Shown here: positions 9,852 to 20,188 of the stretch, one piece after another | Position numbering within the stretch: position 1 is the stretch's first letter | Layout: every line of letters starts with the position of its first letter | Assembly: GCA_005518205.2 (NCBI GenBank) | Contig: RFFC02000007.1 | Span: forward strand, 168,226 to 232,225 | DNA length: 64,000 nucleotides | Source: Hormoscilla sp. GUM202 | GTDB taxonomy: Bacteria > Cyanobacteriota > Cyanobacteriia > Cyanobacteriales > Desertifilaceae | Reading direction: 5' to 3' | Program-made: the position numbers and the translations under genes | The notes under the pieces: generated by a model | The model's input: the letters and a program-made list of their open reading frames with translations, nothing else | Databases searched by the model: none | What the model was told of the DNA's origin: nothing

Positions 9852-10721
9852 TCATCGATCGTTGGTAAAAATTTGAATGTTGTAGCTGCCAAAGATTTTC
9901 AGGATTTCAGTGTAAGCTGTTAGTTCGGCAAGTGCAGCTTGGGTTGATGGGGCTTTGGCGTCGGCTTCCAGGTCCAGAAAGAAAACATAGTCTCCGAGCG
10001 ATCGCTTGCTGGGACGGGATTCTATGCGGCTGAGGTTGATACCCCGACTGGCAAAAGCCTGTAGGGGTTTGACTAAGGCTCCCGGAACATTGGCAGGAAC
10101 GCTGAAGGCGATGGAGGTATGACTTTTATCCTCTTCGGGGGAACCGAAGAAGGGAGATGGTTGTAGACCGATCACCCAGAAGCGGGTACAGTTGTCGGGA
10201 TGGTCGTTGATGGGGTAGGCTAATACTGGTTTCTGGTAGAGTTCCGCTGCCCTACGAGAGGCGATCGCGCCAGCAGTCGGATCGGAATCTAGATACTTTA
10301 ATGCTTCGGTAGTCGAGTTAGTGGGAATTAACTGCAATTCTGGGAGGAAATTTTTCAACCACCCGTGGCACTGGGCGAGGGCCTGGGGATGAGAATAAAC
10401 TGTTTTGATTGCCGACAGGTTGCTGGCAAGTGATAGCAGTGCATGAGAAATTGGCAAGACATAAGCCTGCTGGATTTGCAGCTGGTCCAGTTGCCATAGG
10501 GTATCTAGGGTAATAGTGACAGTACCTTCTAGAGAATTTTCTACTGGCACAACTGCCAGCTGGGCCCCATCTTCTGCTGCTGTCTCGATCGCCCGGGCAA
10601 TACTGGGACAAGCAACTAAGAGCGTTTCCACTCCTAGATCCTGCAGCGATCGGGCAACAGAGAGCGCCGCTGCTTCTGAATAAGTCCCTGTAGGGCCTAA
10701 ATGGGCGATCGATACTGCCAT
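9852..10721 (-). CDS. pheA: Prephenate dehydratase
   Basis: 289 residues. The catalytic domain opens with SIAHLGPTGTYSEAAAL and has VVPVENSLEGTV and the TRFWVIG motif (NCTRFWVIG), where the Thr is catalytic. An ACT regulatory domain follows: ALVKPLQAFASRGINLSRIESRPSKRSLGDYVFFLDLE, the ESRP motif being part of the phenylalanine-binding site. The enzyme converts prephenate to phenylpyruvate and is usually feedback inhibited by phenylalanine. There is no chorismate mutase domain. It is convergent with the LON-domain gene. Confidence 0.95.
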   Translation of the reverse strand: MAVSIAHLGPTGTYSEAAALSVARSLQDLGVETLLVACPSIARAIETAAEDGAQLAVVPVENSLEGTVTITLDTLWQLDQLQIQQAYVLPISHALLSLASNLSAIKTVYSHPQALAQCHGWLKNFLPELQLIPTNSTTEALKYLDSDPTAGAIASRRAAELYQKPVLAYPINDHPDNCTRFWVIGLQPSPFFGSPEEDKSHTSIAFSVPANVPGALVKPLQAFASRGINLSRIESRPSKRSLGDYVFFLDLEADAKAPSTQAALAELTAYTEILKIFGSYNIQIFTNDR

Positions 10722-11000
10722 AGAGTTTACTCCTAAATTTTATATTACTTATTGCTTATTGCTCGGAAGTTGATTATCTGTGCTCGTGGACGAGTTGGAA
10801 CTCACGAGCAGTACTATTGTCATTTTAAATCAGATTTATGGTTAATCTTCCCTGGATGTTATACCATTGGATAGTAAATATCCACCTTTGGGAATAAGTC
10901 TTTGGGCCATGGTTGACAAGCCACAACTGACACTGAGTGAGATAAGCTTAAAAATTGTAAAATATATTTACACAAGGTAACTTACTTTAACAGATCTCTC

Positions 11001-11582
11001 ATGTATACCAGGTTTTTTGCTTCCCAATCGGTTGAACTGGCGGTACCGGATGAGTCGGTTTCAATTCGGCATTATCTGCGCAAGCCGAAGCGCTTGGTGG
11101 ATGCCTTGACCTGTTCTAGTCAGATATTGCAGCTGAGCGAGGAATATTTTCGCCTGAAAATGCGCCCGTTGACCTTCATGATTTTCTCGTTACAACCAAC
11201 GGTCGATATGAGAGTGTGGGCGGGGGACAATGGCACGATTCACTTGCAGTCAGTAGCCTGTGAAATTCGTGGGATCGAGTATATCAATCAACGATTTGCT
11301 TTTAACCTGGTAGGGAAACTTTATCCTGAAGAGCGACATGGCCTCACTTACTTGAGTGGAAAGGCGGATTTAGAGGTGAAGGTAGAAGTGCCTCCTCCCT
11401 TGAATCTCACGCCTGCGCCAATTATGGAGGCATCGGGAAATACTCTGCTGGCAAGTGTTCTCTTGACGATTAAACAACGATTGATGAACCAACTGTTATT
11501 GCATTATCGCCAGTGGGCACGCTCTCAGGGGACGGGATCTGTCTATTCTCCCCAAGAGAAGCTATCAGCAATTAGCTATTAG
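11001..11582 (+). CDS. DUF1997 family protein
   Basis: 193 residues. It starts MYTRFFASQSVELAVPDESVSIRHYLRKPKRLVDALTCSSQ and contains YFRLKMRPLTFMIFSLQPTVDMRVW and LNLTPAPIMEASGNTLLASVLLTIKQRLMNQLLLHYRQW. This is the pattern of the DUF1997 family shared by cyanobacteria and plastids. No catalytic residues are recognisable and the function is not known. No signal peptide or membrane segment seen. Convergent with panC/cmk. Confidence 0.85.
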   Translation: MYTRFFASQSVELAVPDESVSIRHYLRKPKRLVDALTCSSQILQLSEEYFRLKMRPLTFMIFSLQPTVDMRVWAGDNGTIHLQSVACEIRGIEYINQRFAFNLVGKLYPEERHGLTYLSGKADLEVKVEVPPPLNLTPAPIMEASGNTLLASVLLTIKQRLMNQLLLHYRQWARSQGTGSVYSPQEKLSAISY

Positions 11583-11625
11583 CGATCCGATTTGATTTGC
11601 GAATTTAAAGATGCCCAGAAAGCCC

Positions 11626-11659
11626 AGAAACCCGGTTTCGCCCAAGTTACCGGGTTTCT
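11626..11659. terminator. Bidirectional hairpin terminator
   Basis: AGAAACCCGGT (11626) and ACCGGGTTTCT (11649) form an 11-bp perfect stem between two convergent genes; A and T runs on the sides suit termination in both directions. Confidence 0.75.
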
Positions 11660-11676
11660 AAACTTCTCAAGAAGTT

Positions 11677-13224
11677 CTACGCAACTGACTGGGGAGTTAC
11701 TTTCTGGCGGTAGAGGCTAATAATTCGCTCCGTTACTTCATCAATGCTGAGATTATCTGTTTGGATTTCAATGGCGTCAACTGCTTTTCGTAACGGCGCT
11801 ATGCTGCGACTGCTGTCGAATAAGTCCCGATCGCATATTTCTTTCTCCAACTGTTCTAGACTAATATTATCGGCTGCTTGTTTGGCCAAATCTTGCTGAC
11901 GCCTGCGGGCCCGTTCTCCGACAGAAGCTGTTAAAAAGATTTTCAGTGCCGCATCAGGGAATACATTAGTACCAATGTCCCGCCCTTCGGCAACTATGCC
12001 TCCTTTTTCGCCCCAGCGCTGCTGTTCTTGAACCATGACTCGACGCACGGCTTTTTGAGCTGCGATCGCGGATACCTGGGATGTCACTTCTCTGCTACGA
12101 ATTTCTTGGGTGACGTTATGACTATCGATCCATACTTCTGTAGGAGTTAGTTGAATTTGACAGTTGCTGACTAATTCTGCTACCTCTGGTTCATCTGTCA
12201 CATCGATGCCCGATCGCAGCACCAACCAGGTTACAGCCCGGTACATGGCCCCAGTATCAAGATAAAGTAATCCTAAACCCTCAGCCACCAGACGGGCGAC
12301 AGTGGATTTTCCGGCCCCCGCTGGACCATCGATCGCCACTATTGGTTGGCGTACCCCCAGGACTATATTATCGATCAAGCGAGTGGCACCCACATAAGCG
12401 GCGCAGGCTAACAGTCCTTTATCCTCTATTTTGTCCAAAGGGCTCAGGGTATCTGGGTCAACCAAATCAACATACTCCAACTGTACCTGTTTTTCCACTG
12501 CTACAATGGACTGAAATGCTGAGAGCAAAACTTGGCGCGATCGCTCTTTTCCCTTAAATAGCCGTTCGGCTTGCTGCAAGCCGCGATATAATACTGAGGC
12601 AACTTCTTTTTCCGACGCTGTCAGATATTGATTGCGGGAACTATATGCCAGTCCCGACTCTTCTCGGACGATCGGACAAGCAACAACGGACAGTTCATAG
12701 TTTTGGTCGGCTACCAGACGGCGGATAATTGCCAGTTGCTGGGCATCTTTCTGACCAAAATAGGCCCGCTGAGGCTTGACGATGTTAAATAGTTTAGTCA
12801 CGATCGTGGCTACGCCCTGGAAATGACTCGATCGAGAGAGACCGCACAACCGCTTAATCATAGAGTCAGGGGGAACCACCGCGATCGCGATGCCATTTTC
12901 GACTCCCATTTCCACAGCAGTCGGGGCGAAAATTACATCCACCCCTGCTTGGGCGCATAGTTGCTGGTCCCCTTCCAAATTGCGGGGATACTGTTGCAAA
13001 TCCTCCGTCGGGGCAAATTGCAGAGGGTTGACAAAGATGCTGACTACACAGATATCATTTTCTCGCCTCGCCCGTTCGATCGAGCTCAGATGACCAGCAT
13101 GTAATCCTCCCATCGTCGGTACTAGGCCGATCGATTTGCTCTCGCAGAAGCTGCGCTGCTGTTCTAAGTAACAGCGCAGTGCCGCAACCGTCGTATACAG
13201 GCGCACTTTTTTTCTCCCTGTCAA
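11677..13224 (-). CDS. panC/cmk: Bifunctional pantoate--beta-alanine ligase / cytidylate kinase
   Basis: 515 residues, a two-enzyme fusion characteristic of cyanobacteria. Residues about 1-285 are pantothenate synthetase (VPTMGGLHAGHLSSIERAR, VSIFVNPLQF, KLFNIVKPQRAYFGQKDAQQ), which joins pantoate and beta-alanine using ATP. Residues about 293-515 are CMP kinase (IDGPAGAGKSTVARLVAEGL P-loop, YLDTGAMYRAVTW, EGRDIGTNVFPDA, ASVGERARRR). The two activities belong to coenzyme A and pyrimidine nucleotide pathways and the reason for the fusion is not established. It lies 74 bp downstream of rlpA on the same strand. Confidence 0.95.
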   Translation of the reverse strand: MTGRKKVRLYTTVAALRCYLEQQRSFCESKSIGLVPTMGGLHAGHLSSIERARRENDICVVSIFVNPLQFAPTEDLQQYPRNLEGDQQLCAQAGVDVIFAPTAVEMGVENGIAIAVVPPDSMIKRLCGLSRSSHFQGVATIVTKLFNIVKPQRAYFGQKDAQQLAIIRRLVADQNYELSVVACPIVREESGLAYSSRNQYLTASEKEVASVLYRGLQQAERLFKGKERSRQVLLSAFQSIVAVEKQVQLEYVDLVDPDTLSPLDKIEDKGLLACAAYVGATRLIDNIVLGVRQPIVAIDGPAGAGKSTVARLVAEGLGLLYLDTGAMYRAVTWLVLRSGIDVTDEPEVAELVSNCQIQLTPTEVWIDSHNVTQEIRSREVTSQVSAIAAQKAVRRVMVQEQQRWGEKGGIVAEGRDIGTNVFPDAALKIFLTASVGERARRRQQDLAKQAADNISLEQLEKEICDRDLFDSSRSIAPLRKAVDAIEIQTDNLSIDEVTERIISLYRQKVTPQSVA

Positions 13225-13298
13225 GTAATGACCGATCGACTTTCCTAGGTATACAGAAGTGGGTACCTGCTTTCATGATAGATGATAGTTGAAAGAGG

Positions 13299-13859
13299 CT
13301 ACCTACCCAGAACATCTACACGCACTGGAACCACCCCAGACTGTCGCATCCTTACCTCCTGCGCCGCAGCAGCGGAAACATCGATGATCCGACCTCGTAT
13401 ATATGGACCCCGATCGTTAATGCGAACCACGACGCTGAGGTTATTATTCAGATTTGTCACCCTCACCCAGGTGCCAAAGGGCAAGTTAGGATGAGCAGCT
13501 GTCAGATCGTACTGGTTGAAGATTTCACCATTGGCGGTAAGATTGCCATGTAACCCTGGACCATACCAGGAAGCCCAACCCTTCTGGCTATAACCCCGCC
13601 ACTCCTTTTCAAGAGATCGCCCGATCGGGTGGGCGCTCGCCTCTGAGGCTTTTGCCGACTCTTCCACGTTGACTATATCTGTCAAGCGATCGGCTAAATC
13701 AGATAAAAGGCGAGGCGCAGTTGCTTTAATTTTCTGGATGTAGCCAACATCAGCCGTTTTTGTTTGTTCCAGGTGATTTGATAATCCTATCCCTGTTACG
13801 ATCAGGGCAGTTGCGATACTCTTTCCCACTTTTTGATGCATAGGCTTTGCTGCTTCCAT
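13299..13859 (-). CDS. RlpA-like septal ring lytic transglycosylase family protein
   Basis: 186 residues. The N-terminal 30 residues contain a hydrophobic stretch ([15 protein letters not shown]) consistent with a signal peptide. The C-terminal 95 residues form the double-psi beta-barrel: [39 protein letters not shown] and [20 protein letters not shown], with the conserved His and Asp residues. RlpA acts on denuded glycan strands at the cell septum. There is no SPOR domain, as is usual for cyanobacterial versions. An internal ATG (MHQKVGKS) could be the true start. Confidence 0.87.
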   Translation of the reverse strand: MEAAKPMHQKVGKSIATALIVTGIGLSNHLEQTKTADVGYIQKIKATAPRLLSDLADRLTDIVNVEESAKASEASAHPIGRSLEKEWRGYSQKGWASWYGPGLHGNLTANGEIFNQYDLTAAHPNLPFGTWVRVTNLNNNLSVVVRINDRGPYIRGRIIDVSAAAAQEVRMRQSGVVPVRVDVLGR

Positions 13860-14477
13860 ATCCTTTGTTAAAGTTATCTGAAAACGCTATTTACGAGCAC
13901 AGCAAATATGCGAATTGCTGTAGATGCAACCGCGATTTCGTTCTCTTTCTGTTTCCACCTTGCGGAAAACACCTGTCATGATTGACCATTAAATCTTTTT
14001 TGGGTTCTATCTTTAGATAGATCTTTGGCATTCATTAATATTTTTGCTAAAACCAATACAAAATACTGCGCTCTTGCCAGAGCCGTTATGCAAAAATGAT
14101 AAACCTCGATTATCACGATCATTAGTTATAGTTATCATGTAGAGGCAGTAAATGTGTTATTATGTGTTGGCGAGGTATTAAGTAATAAAAGATGATTTAC
14201 GAGTCAATTATGACACGGAGAAAAGCGTGAAAAAGATAGTTTTATTTACTATTACAGGATCGGGAGGCAGATTCTCTAATAAGCGTTCCCAGGGAGACAG
14301 AGGGAAAGAAAAGAATAATGGGTGCAACTTTGTTGGGTTGACTGAAACCCAACAAGGGCAACACGCTTCGCTAACAACATCTCGCGGGTTGGGTTGAGGC
14401 ACGAAACCCAACCTACGACATTAATATTTTTGCAAATATGCAGTGTACCCATAATAATAAACATAGATAGAAAAAAT
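13860..14477. other. Intergenic region between rlpA and purM
   Basis: About 620 bp between divergent genes with no supported coding sequence. 13860-14200 is AT-rich and should hold the rlpA promoter. Near 14329-14353 the pair GTTGGGTT / AACCCAAC forms a small palindrome, and 14386-14417 is a copy of the GTTGGGTTGAGGCACGAAAC repeat also found near 31903, 33440 and 38203. Confidence 0.6.
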
Positions 14478-15515
14478 ATGGACTACAAACAAGCTGGTGT
14501 AGATGTAGAAACTGGTCGCAAATTTGTCGATCGCATCAGATCGATGGTGTCTAGCACCCGGCGAAAGGAAGTGTTAGGTGGACTGGGAGGTTTTAGCGGG
14601 TTATTCGCCCTTCCCAGCGGCTACAAAGAACCGGTTTTAGTCTCGGGCACCGATGGGGTCGGCACCAAGTTGAAACTGGCAACGGCACTCGAGCGCCACG
14701 ACACTGTGGGCATCGATCTAGTCGCTATGTGTGTCAATGACGTGCTGACTTCAGGGGCGGAACCGCTGTTTTTTTTGGATTATTTGGCAACCGGGAAATT
14801 AAATCAAGCCCAGTTAACTCAGGTAGTCGCAGGGATCGCCGCAGGATGCCAGCAGGCCGGGTGTGCTTTACTGGGGGGCGAAACGGCAGAAATGCCCGGT
14901 TTTTACCCCCCAGGTGAGTACGATATGGCGGGTTTTGTGGTGGGCATTGTGGAAAAAAGTATGCTATTAGATGGCTCTCGGGTAAAGCTGGGCGATCGGG
15001 CGATCGGCCTAGCAAGTAGTGGGGTCCACAGTAATGGCTTTAGTCTCGTGAGAAAAATAGTAGCAGAGTCTGGCTTGGGCTGGGACTATTGCCCAGAAAT
15101 GCTATCTGGTCGCAGCTTAGGGGAAGTTTTATTAACACCGACTCAGATTTATGTTAAACCAGTGTTAGAGGCCCGTCGTATAGGACTGGAAATTCACGGC
15201 ATGGCCCACATCACTGGGGGCGGTTTACCAGAAAACTTGCCCCGCTGTCTGGGTAAAGACCAGTCCGTCCGCCTTGACCCCAGCAGTTGGACTGTCCCGG
15301 CAATTTTTGATATAATCGCCCAGGCGGGTCGGGTTAGTCCCGATGCCATGTTTAATACCTTTAATATGGGCATCGGGTTCGTGCTGCTGGTACCACCTGA
15401 CCAAGTAAATGGGGCAATTTCCTGGTTTGCCCAGTATAATATTAATGCTTGGGCGATCGGGGAAGTAGTTGCGGGCACGGGTAGCGTACTTGGCATCCCC
15501 TCAGCTAAGGGCTAA
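14478..15515 (+). CDS. purM: Phosphoribosylformylglycinamidine cyclo-ligase
   Basis: 345 residues from ATG 14478. It starts [20 protein letters not shown], the usual PurM opening; the upstream in-frame extension is repeat-derived, so it was not used. Motifs: [52 protein letters not shown] and [13 protein letters not shown]. It makes aminoimidazole ribonucleotide from FGAM with ATP in purine synthesis. The binding site is weak (AGAAAAAAT). Confidence 0.96.
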   Translation: MDYKQAGVDVETGRKFVDRIRSMVSSTRRKEVLGGLGGFSGLFALPSGYKEPVLVSGTDGVGTKLKLATALERHDTVGIDLVAMCVNDVLTSGAEPLFFLDYLATGKLNQAQLTQVVAGIAAGCQQAGCALLGGETAEMPGFYPPGEYDMAGFVVGIVEKSMLLDGSRVKLGDRAIGLASSGVHSNGFSLVRKIVAESGLGWDYCPEMLSGRSLGEVLLTPTQIYVKPVLEARRIGLEIHGMAHITGGGLPENLPRCLGKDQSVRLDPSSWTVPAIFDIIAQAGRVSPDAMFNTFNMGIGFVLLVPPDQVNGAISWFAQYNINAWAIGEVVAGTGSVLGIPSAKG

Positions 15516-15520
15516 ATTAA

Positions 15521-15551
15521 GAAACCCGGTTTTTTCACAAAACCGGGTTTG
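15521..15551 (+). terminator. purM terminator hairpin
   Basis: GAAACCCGGTT and AACCGGGTTT form a near-perfect stem six bases after the purM stop. The T-run is part of the loop rather than following the stem. Confidence 0.7.
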
Positions 15552-15588
15552 GAGGGTTACTGGTGAAAACTGTATTATCATAGATCTA

Positions 15589-16230
15589 ATGGACATTGAA
15601 GCAATACGATCGGGTAAAATCAAGCAGCTAGCGGGGGCTGATTTAGAAGACGAATATCTTTCGGGAAGTCAGCTAGAACGGGTTAATCTGGCAGGTGCAA
15701 CCCTAGTGGGGACGGATCTTTCTGGTTGTAACCTGAAAGGGGGGCGTCTAGATGGTGCTAACATGATTGGGGCCCAGTTGGAATCGGCAGATTTACGAGC
15801 AAATCTGCTGGGTGCTAATTTGATGCAAGCGGATTTAACAACTGCTGATTTGCGGGGTAGTAACCTGCGGGGCGCTAATTTCATGGGGGCAAAACTGACT
15901 CAGGCATCTTTAGCAGGTGCGTTTTTGAGTGGTGCGAATTTAATGGGCGTTAACTTGCAGGGAGTTGACTTGCGAGGTGCGGAGTTGCGGGGGGCAAATC
16001 TCAATAATGCTAACCTCAAAGGTGCGGATTTGAGTTATGCTGATTTACAGGGGGCTTCTTTGAGTGAAGCGAATCTAGAGGAAGCTGATTTGCGGGGTGC
16101 TAATCTCGCAGGTGCTGCTTTGATGGGGGCAAATCTCCTCTGTGCTGAGTTAGAAGGCGCTAATTTGACTGGGGTTAATCTCGATCGCGCTTGCGTAATT
16201 GGCACAAATGTCACCCCGCTAGCTTCCTAA
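15589..16230 (+). CDS. Pentapeptide repeat protein
   Basis: 213 residues from ATG 15589 (MDIEAIRSGKIKQLAGADLE). About 30 tandem five-residue repeats of the A(D/N)LxG type (GADLSYADLQGASLSEANLEE) run nearly to the end and predict a right-handed quadrilateral beta-helix. No signal peptide or other domain. Such proteins are abundant in cyanobacteria, mostly of unknown role. The longer in-frame opening upstream runs back through purM and the hairpin, so it was rejected as a start. Confidence 0.9.
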   Translation: MDIEAIRSGKIKQLAGADLEDEYLSGSQLERVNLAGATLVGTDLSGCNLKGGRLDGANMIGAQLESADLRANLLGANLMQADLTTADLRGSNLRGANFMGAKLTQASLAGAFLSGANLMGVNLQGVDLRGAELRGANLNNANLKGADLSYADLQGASLSEANLEEADLRGANLAGAALMGANLLCAELEGANLTGVNLDRACVIGTNVTPLAS

Positions 16231-16274
16231 GATGATCTCTTAAAAGGGGGGGATAATAATTCTCTCTCTTCGTT

Positions 16275-16335
16275 GTTAGCCCGCCGGGGGTTCAAACCCC
16301 CGGCTAATAGCTAAAGTCAGTTAAAACTGACTAAC
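16275..16335. repeat. Paired-palindrome REP-like repeat (family R1), copy 1
   Basis: GCCGGGGGTTCAAACCCCCGGC followed after CTAATAGCTAAA by GTCAGTTAAAACTGAC: two adjacent hairpins. The same arrangement recurs near 28575, 29011, 31484 and 40004, with compensating changes in the arms that keep the stems paired. Confidence 0.8.
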
Positions 16336-16433
16336 AAAATTTGGAGTAAATGCTGCTATAAATGTTCATATGTAATGTATTGAGAACGAAAAAAACTGCA
16401 AGGAATATATAATAGCACATATGGGATATTGTT

Positions 16434-17003
16434 ATGATGATCGCACTCCCTAAATCTAAAAGCTTGGCAGATTTCTTACAACTGCCGGATATTGACTCAT
16501 CGCCTGCTTGGGAATTTATAGAAGGAGAAATCTGTCAAAAACCTATGCCTGGTGGAAAACACAGTCGCCTGCAAGTACGCTTGGCAAGTGCTATTAATAT
16601 AGCTGTCCAAAGCTATGAGGCATTTTCCGAACTGCGCTGTACCTTTGGGGGAAGATCGATCGTGCCAGATCTAGCAGTGCTTGCTAGCATCCGCATCCCG
16701 ATCGACGAAAATGGAGAAATCATCAGTACGGGAATTGATTTTGCGCCCAATTGGGTAATAGAAATTCTTTCTCCAGACCAGAGTCACACCCGAGTCACCC
16801 GCAAGATCTTGCATTGCTTGCGTCATGGATGCGAGATTGGTTGGCTAATTGACCCCATCGATCGAGTGGTGCTAGTCTATCGGGGCGATCGGCTGCCCTC
16901 CGAGTTCACCGGCGATATGCTACTGCCTTGTCTGGAGGAAATCAGCTTAGACTTGACCGTAGACCAGATGTTCGGTTGGCTGAAAGTAGCCCGAAATCCC
17001 TGA
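16434..17003 (+). CDS. Uma2 family (PD-(D/E)XK-like) protein
   Basis: 189 residues. Pattern of the Uma2/DUF820 family expanded in cyanobacteria: WEFIEGEICQKPMPGGKHSRLQ near the N-terminus, then GGRSIVPDLAVLASIRIP and WVIEILSPDQSHTRVTRKI, followed by GCEIGWLIDPIDRVVLVYR. The Asp of VPDLAV and the Glu of EILSPDQS fit the restriction-endonuclease-like core. The substrate is unknown and nuclease activity is mostly inferred. Stand-alone gene. Confidence 0.87.
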   Translation: MMIALPKSKSLADFLQLPDIDSSPAWEFIEGEICQKPMPGGKHSRLQVRLASAINIAVQSYEAFSELRCTFGGRSIVPDLAVLASIRIPIDENGEIISTGIDFAPNWVIEILSPDQSHTRVTRKILHCLRHGCEIGWLIDPIDRVVLVYRGDRLPSEFTGDMLLPCLEEISLDLTVDQMFGWLKVARNP

Positions 17004-17046
17004 GGGGACTTCGGGCAATGTCTTAGATATCAAGGGTTTGGGGCTA

Positions 17047-17118
17047 TGGGTGACCAGGGATTCGAACCCTGAGCCAATGGATTAAGAGTCCAGTGCTCTA
17101 CCGTTGAGCTAGTCACCC
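17047..17118 (-). tRNA. tRNA-Lys (CTT)
   Basis: On the minus strand the cloverleaf closes well: acceptor GGGTGAC/GTCACCC, D-stem GCTC/GAGC, anticodon loop CTCTTAA with anticodon CTT, T-arm CAGGG-TTCGAAT-CCCTG and discriminator A. The CCA end is not encoded. A complete IS630 element begins 34 bp beyond it. Confidence 0.93.
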
Positions 17119-17152
17119 ACTAAAGTTATTGTAGCTTACTTAAAACAGTATA

Positions 17153-18331
17153 AGTAGTTGGACAAAATTAATTGCACAAAATCGAGAAAACTTGTTATAC
17201 TAGATATAGCTACTCGTACATGTAGCAGATTTTTGTCAAACTAACGGGGAGTCGGTTTTCATGCTCATCCCCGGCCAGATATATTTGACATAATATGACG
17301 ATAAATTAGGAGAAATTAAGAAGGATTTTAATGCGCGAAATAAATGAGCTTTCTGCAAAATTGCTCTTACGAATTTATCATCAAAGTCGCCATCATCAAG
17401 TTCGTCAAAGAGCACATTGTTTACTTTTGCGAGATCGAGAACATAAAAAAGTTAAAGAACTTATGGAAATCTTTGATGTTAGTTATAGAACTATCTACAA
17501 TTGGATTAAAAATTGGGATTCCGAGGGAATGGTCGGACTATATAATAAGTCTGGAAGAGGTCGTAAGCAAACCTTTAGTCTCGAACAAAAAGAAAAAATT
17601 AAAGCCTGGACTGAAGAAGAACCGAGGCAATTAAAAAAAGTGGTGGCTAAAATCAAAGAAGAATGGGGAATTGAAACAAGTGTTAAAACTGTTCAGAGAA
17701 TATTGAAAACAATGAATATGAGTTGGCATCGGATGCGTAAAGGGGTAGCTGTCAGCCCCCCAGCTCAAGAGTATGAGGAAAAAAAAGCACAACTTGAACA
17801 ACTGAAACTGTTAGACAATTTGGGGGAAATTAATTTGTATTATTTAGATGAAAGTGGGTTTTATTTAATCCCTTGTGTCCCTTATGGATGGCAAAATATT
17901 GGGGAATATATAGAAGTACCTAGTCGGAGTAGCCGCAGATTAAATGTATTAGGAATAATGAATCGCCACAATCATTTAGAAGCGTATGTATCTACTCAAA
18001 ATATTAATTCAGATGTAGTCATAGCTTGTATCGATGCATTTTTTCCCACGAGAATGGAAAAGCAAACAGTAATTGTAGTAGACCAAGCATCTGTCCATAC
18101 TAGTGATGCTATTCAAGATAAGATTGAAGAATGGAAAGAACGCAATATTACTATATTCCATCTCCCCACTTATTCACCTCATTTGAATTTGATTGAAATC
18201 TTGTGGCGGTTTATTAAATACGAATGGATTGAAATCGATGCTTATTCTTGCTGGAAAAACTTAGTTGATTCCGTTGAAACAATCATAAAAAATTTTGGAG
18301 AAAAATATGTAATTAATTTTGTCTGACTACT
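17153..18331 (+). mobile_element. Complete IS630-family insertion sequence
   Basis: 1179 bp with imperfect terminal inverted repeats AGTAGTTGGACAAAATTAAT (left) and, on the opposite strand, AGTAGTCAGACAAAATTAAT (right). It is flanked on both sides by TA (17151-17152 and 18332-18333), the target duplication expected for IS630/Tc1-type elements. It carries one transposase gene and is more AT-rich than its surroundings. Confidence 0.9.
17331..18326 (+). CDS. IS630 family transposase
   Basis: 331 residues in one frame. The N-terminal helix-turn-helix region includes RQRAHCLLLRDREHKKVKEL and FDVSYRTIYNWIKNW. The DDE catalytic core shows YLDESGF (Asp), VVDQASVHTSD (Asp) and YSPHLNLIEILWRFIKYEWI (Glu), the standard IS630 pattern. 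Many IS630 elements need a frameshift to make transposase, but this copy is a single open frame and looks active. Ribosome binding site AAGGA lies before the ATG. Confidence 0.95.
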   Translation: MREINELSAKLLLRIYHQSRHHQVRQRAHCLLLRDREHKKVKELMEIFDVSYRTIYNWIKNWDSEGMVGLYNKSGRGRKQTFSLEQKEKIKAWTEEEPRQLKKVVAKIKEEWGIETSVKTVQRILKTMNMSWHRMRKGVAVSPPAQEYEEKKAQLEQLKLLDNLGEINLYYLDESGFYLIPCVPYGWQNIGEYIEVPSRSSRRLNVLGIMNRHNHLEAYVSTQNINSDVVIACIDAFFPTRMEKQTVIVVDQASVHTSDAIQDKIEEWKERNITIFHLPTYSPHLNLIEILWRFIKYEWIEIDAYSCWKNLVDSVETIIKNFGEKYVINFV

Positions 18332-18630
18332 TAACCACATCTTGCCAGGTTGGGAGTGAAAAATTTTTCCCTCTGGTCGCCAGTAGTGCTACCGGTAGGA
18401 TACGATCGCCCGGTCCGAAAGGCGCAAGTGCTTCGTCCCTATTGTCAAAATTTGGAGAAATAGCTGCTTATATCCGGTTCACAAGAGTCCAGTGTAGAGG
18501 AGACAGTCCACCTGAACGCTACCGGTAGTAGACAACCTGTCAATTGGCCTCAGTCACTGGTCACTGGTCACAGAAGAGCGCCCGATCGCTTATGGCAAAA
18601 TAAATAAAGCTACTACTAAAGGTGAATATC

Positions 18631-20188
18631 ATGCTGGTGCCGGGAATAACACTGCGGAATCACTATTACATCATCAAAAAGCTGGGAAGCGGGGGATTTG
18701 GGGACACCTACCTGGCTGAAGACCGAGATTTACCTGGAAATCCTCAGTGTGTGGTCAAACACCTGAAGCCGAAATCCTCCCAATCCAAAAGTTTTGTCAG
18801 TTGCTAGACACCTTTTCGACTCGGAAGCACAGGTTCTGTACAAGTTAGGCAATGACAGCTACCAAATTCCCCGACTTTTCGCCCACTTTGAAGAAAATGG
18901 GGAATTTTATCTCGTCCAGGAATTCGTTGATGGGCAGGATCTCAGCAAAGAACTCACCCCAGGTAAACGGTCGAGTAAGAAGGAAGTGGTTAAACTGTTG
19001 CAGGACATCCTGGAAGTTTTGAAGGTTGTCCATGAGAACAATGTCATCCACCGAGATATCAAGCCCCAAAATCTAATGCGTCGCCAGAAAGATGGCAAGA
19101 TTGTACTGATTGACTTTGGGGCGGTTAAGGAAATTACCACCTTAATGCCTAATCATCAGGGGCAAACGGTAGTATCGGTTGCTGTTGGCACTCCTGGCTA
19201 TATGCCGGGTGAACAAGCATCGGGTGTGCCCAAATATTGCAGCGATGTCTATGCTGTGGGAATGATTGGTATTCAAGCCCTTATAGGCGTAACGCCTGAC
19301 AGATTACAAAAAGATCCTAACACGTTGGAAGTCATTTGGCGCGATCGGGCACGGGTTAATCCCAAGCTAGCAGATATTTTAGACAACATGGTGCGCTATA
19401 CTTTTAGCCAGCGTTACCGGGATGCAGCAGAGGCGTTAGAGGCGTGGCAATCTCTTATCTCCACTATTACATTACCAACTTCACCGTCTTCTGCCATATC
19501 CACTCAAGTAGTCTCGCCAAACAATCCTAAATCTCCAAACAATCCTAAATCTCCACCGTGGAAGGTTTTGATCGGATCGGGAATTGGATTGTCAATAGCA
19601 GCAGTTGTCATTTTTATTATACTTAGTCTAGCAGAACCACCACACACAGAACTGCCACAAACAGAACCGCCACAAACAGAACCGCCACAAACAGAACCGC
19701 AACCAATATCATCTGATGATATCAAAAAAGGAAATAATTTGTATGAGGAAGGCAAGAAGCTATTAAAATCGTATAAATACGAAGAAGCAATTGCCGCTTT
19801 TGATCGAGCAATTGAAATTAACGAAGAACTATTCGAGGCGTGGCATAACAGAGGAGACGCACTGAGAAAATTGGGACAATATGAAGAAGCAATTGCCTCC
19901 TACGATAGAGCAATTAAAATTAATCCAGAATCTTTTTGGGGTTGGAATAACAGAGGTGTTGCGTTCAGGGAGTCGCAACGGCACGAAGAAGCGATATTCT
20001 CCTATGATAAAGCCATTGAAATCAACCGTTACTTCTATGATTCTTGGTTTAATAAGGGCTTTTCGCTGTATCACTTGAATCGATGTCAAGAAGCGGCGGA
20101 TGCCTTTGAGAAAGCTTTACAAATCAAGGCTGATGCTGCGGAAGCGGCGGCATGGCGAAAAAAGGCGCAAGATGAATGTACAGAATAA
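18631..20188 (+). pseudogene. Ser/Thr protein kinase with TPR repeats, frameshifted
   Basis: The first part (18631-18805) gives ITLRNHYYIIKKLGSGGFGD, a glycine-rich loop, and VVKHL with the catalytic lysine. The frame then stops, and the +1 frame continues from about 18798 with SVARHLFDSEAQVLYKLG. It shows HRDIKPQNLM, IDFGAVKEI (Asp-Phe-Gly) and VGTPGYMPGEQ, one membrane helix (GIGLSIAAVVIFIILSLA), a PPQTE repeat linker and three TPR units. Removing one base in GTTTTGTCAG (18791-18800) restores a continuous protein of about 518 residues. The rest is undamaged, so this is either a recent inactivation or a sequencing error. Confidence 0.82.

Noticed and set aside
18319..18528. Plus-strand open frame after the IS630 element
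   Set aside because: It begins inside the transposase end and shows no family resemblance.
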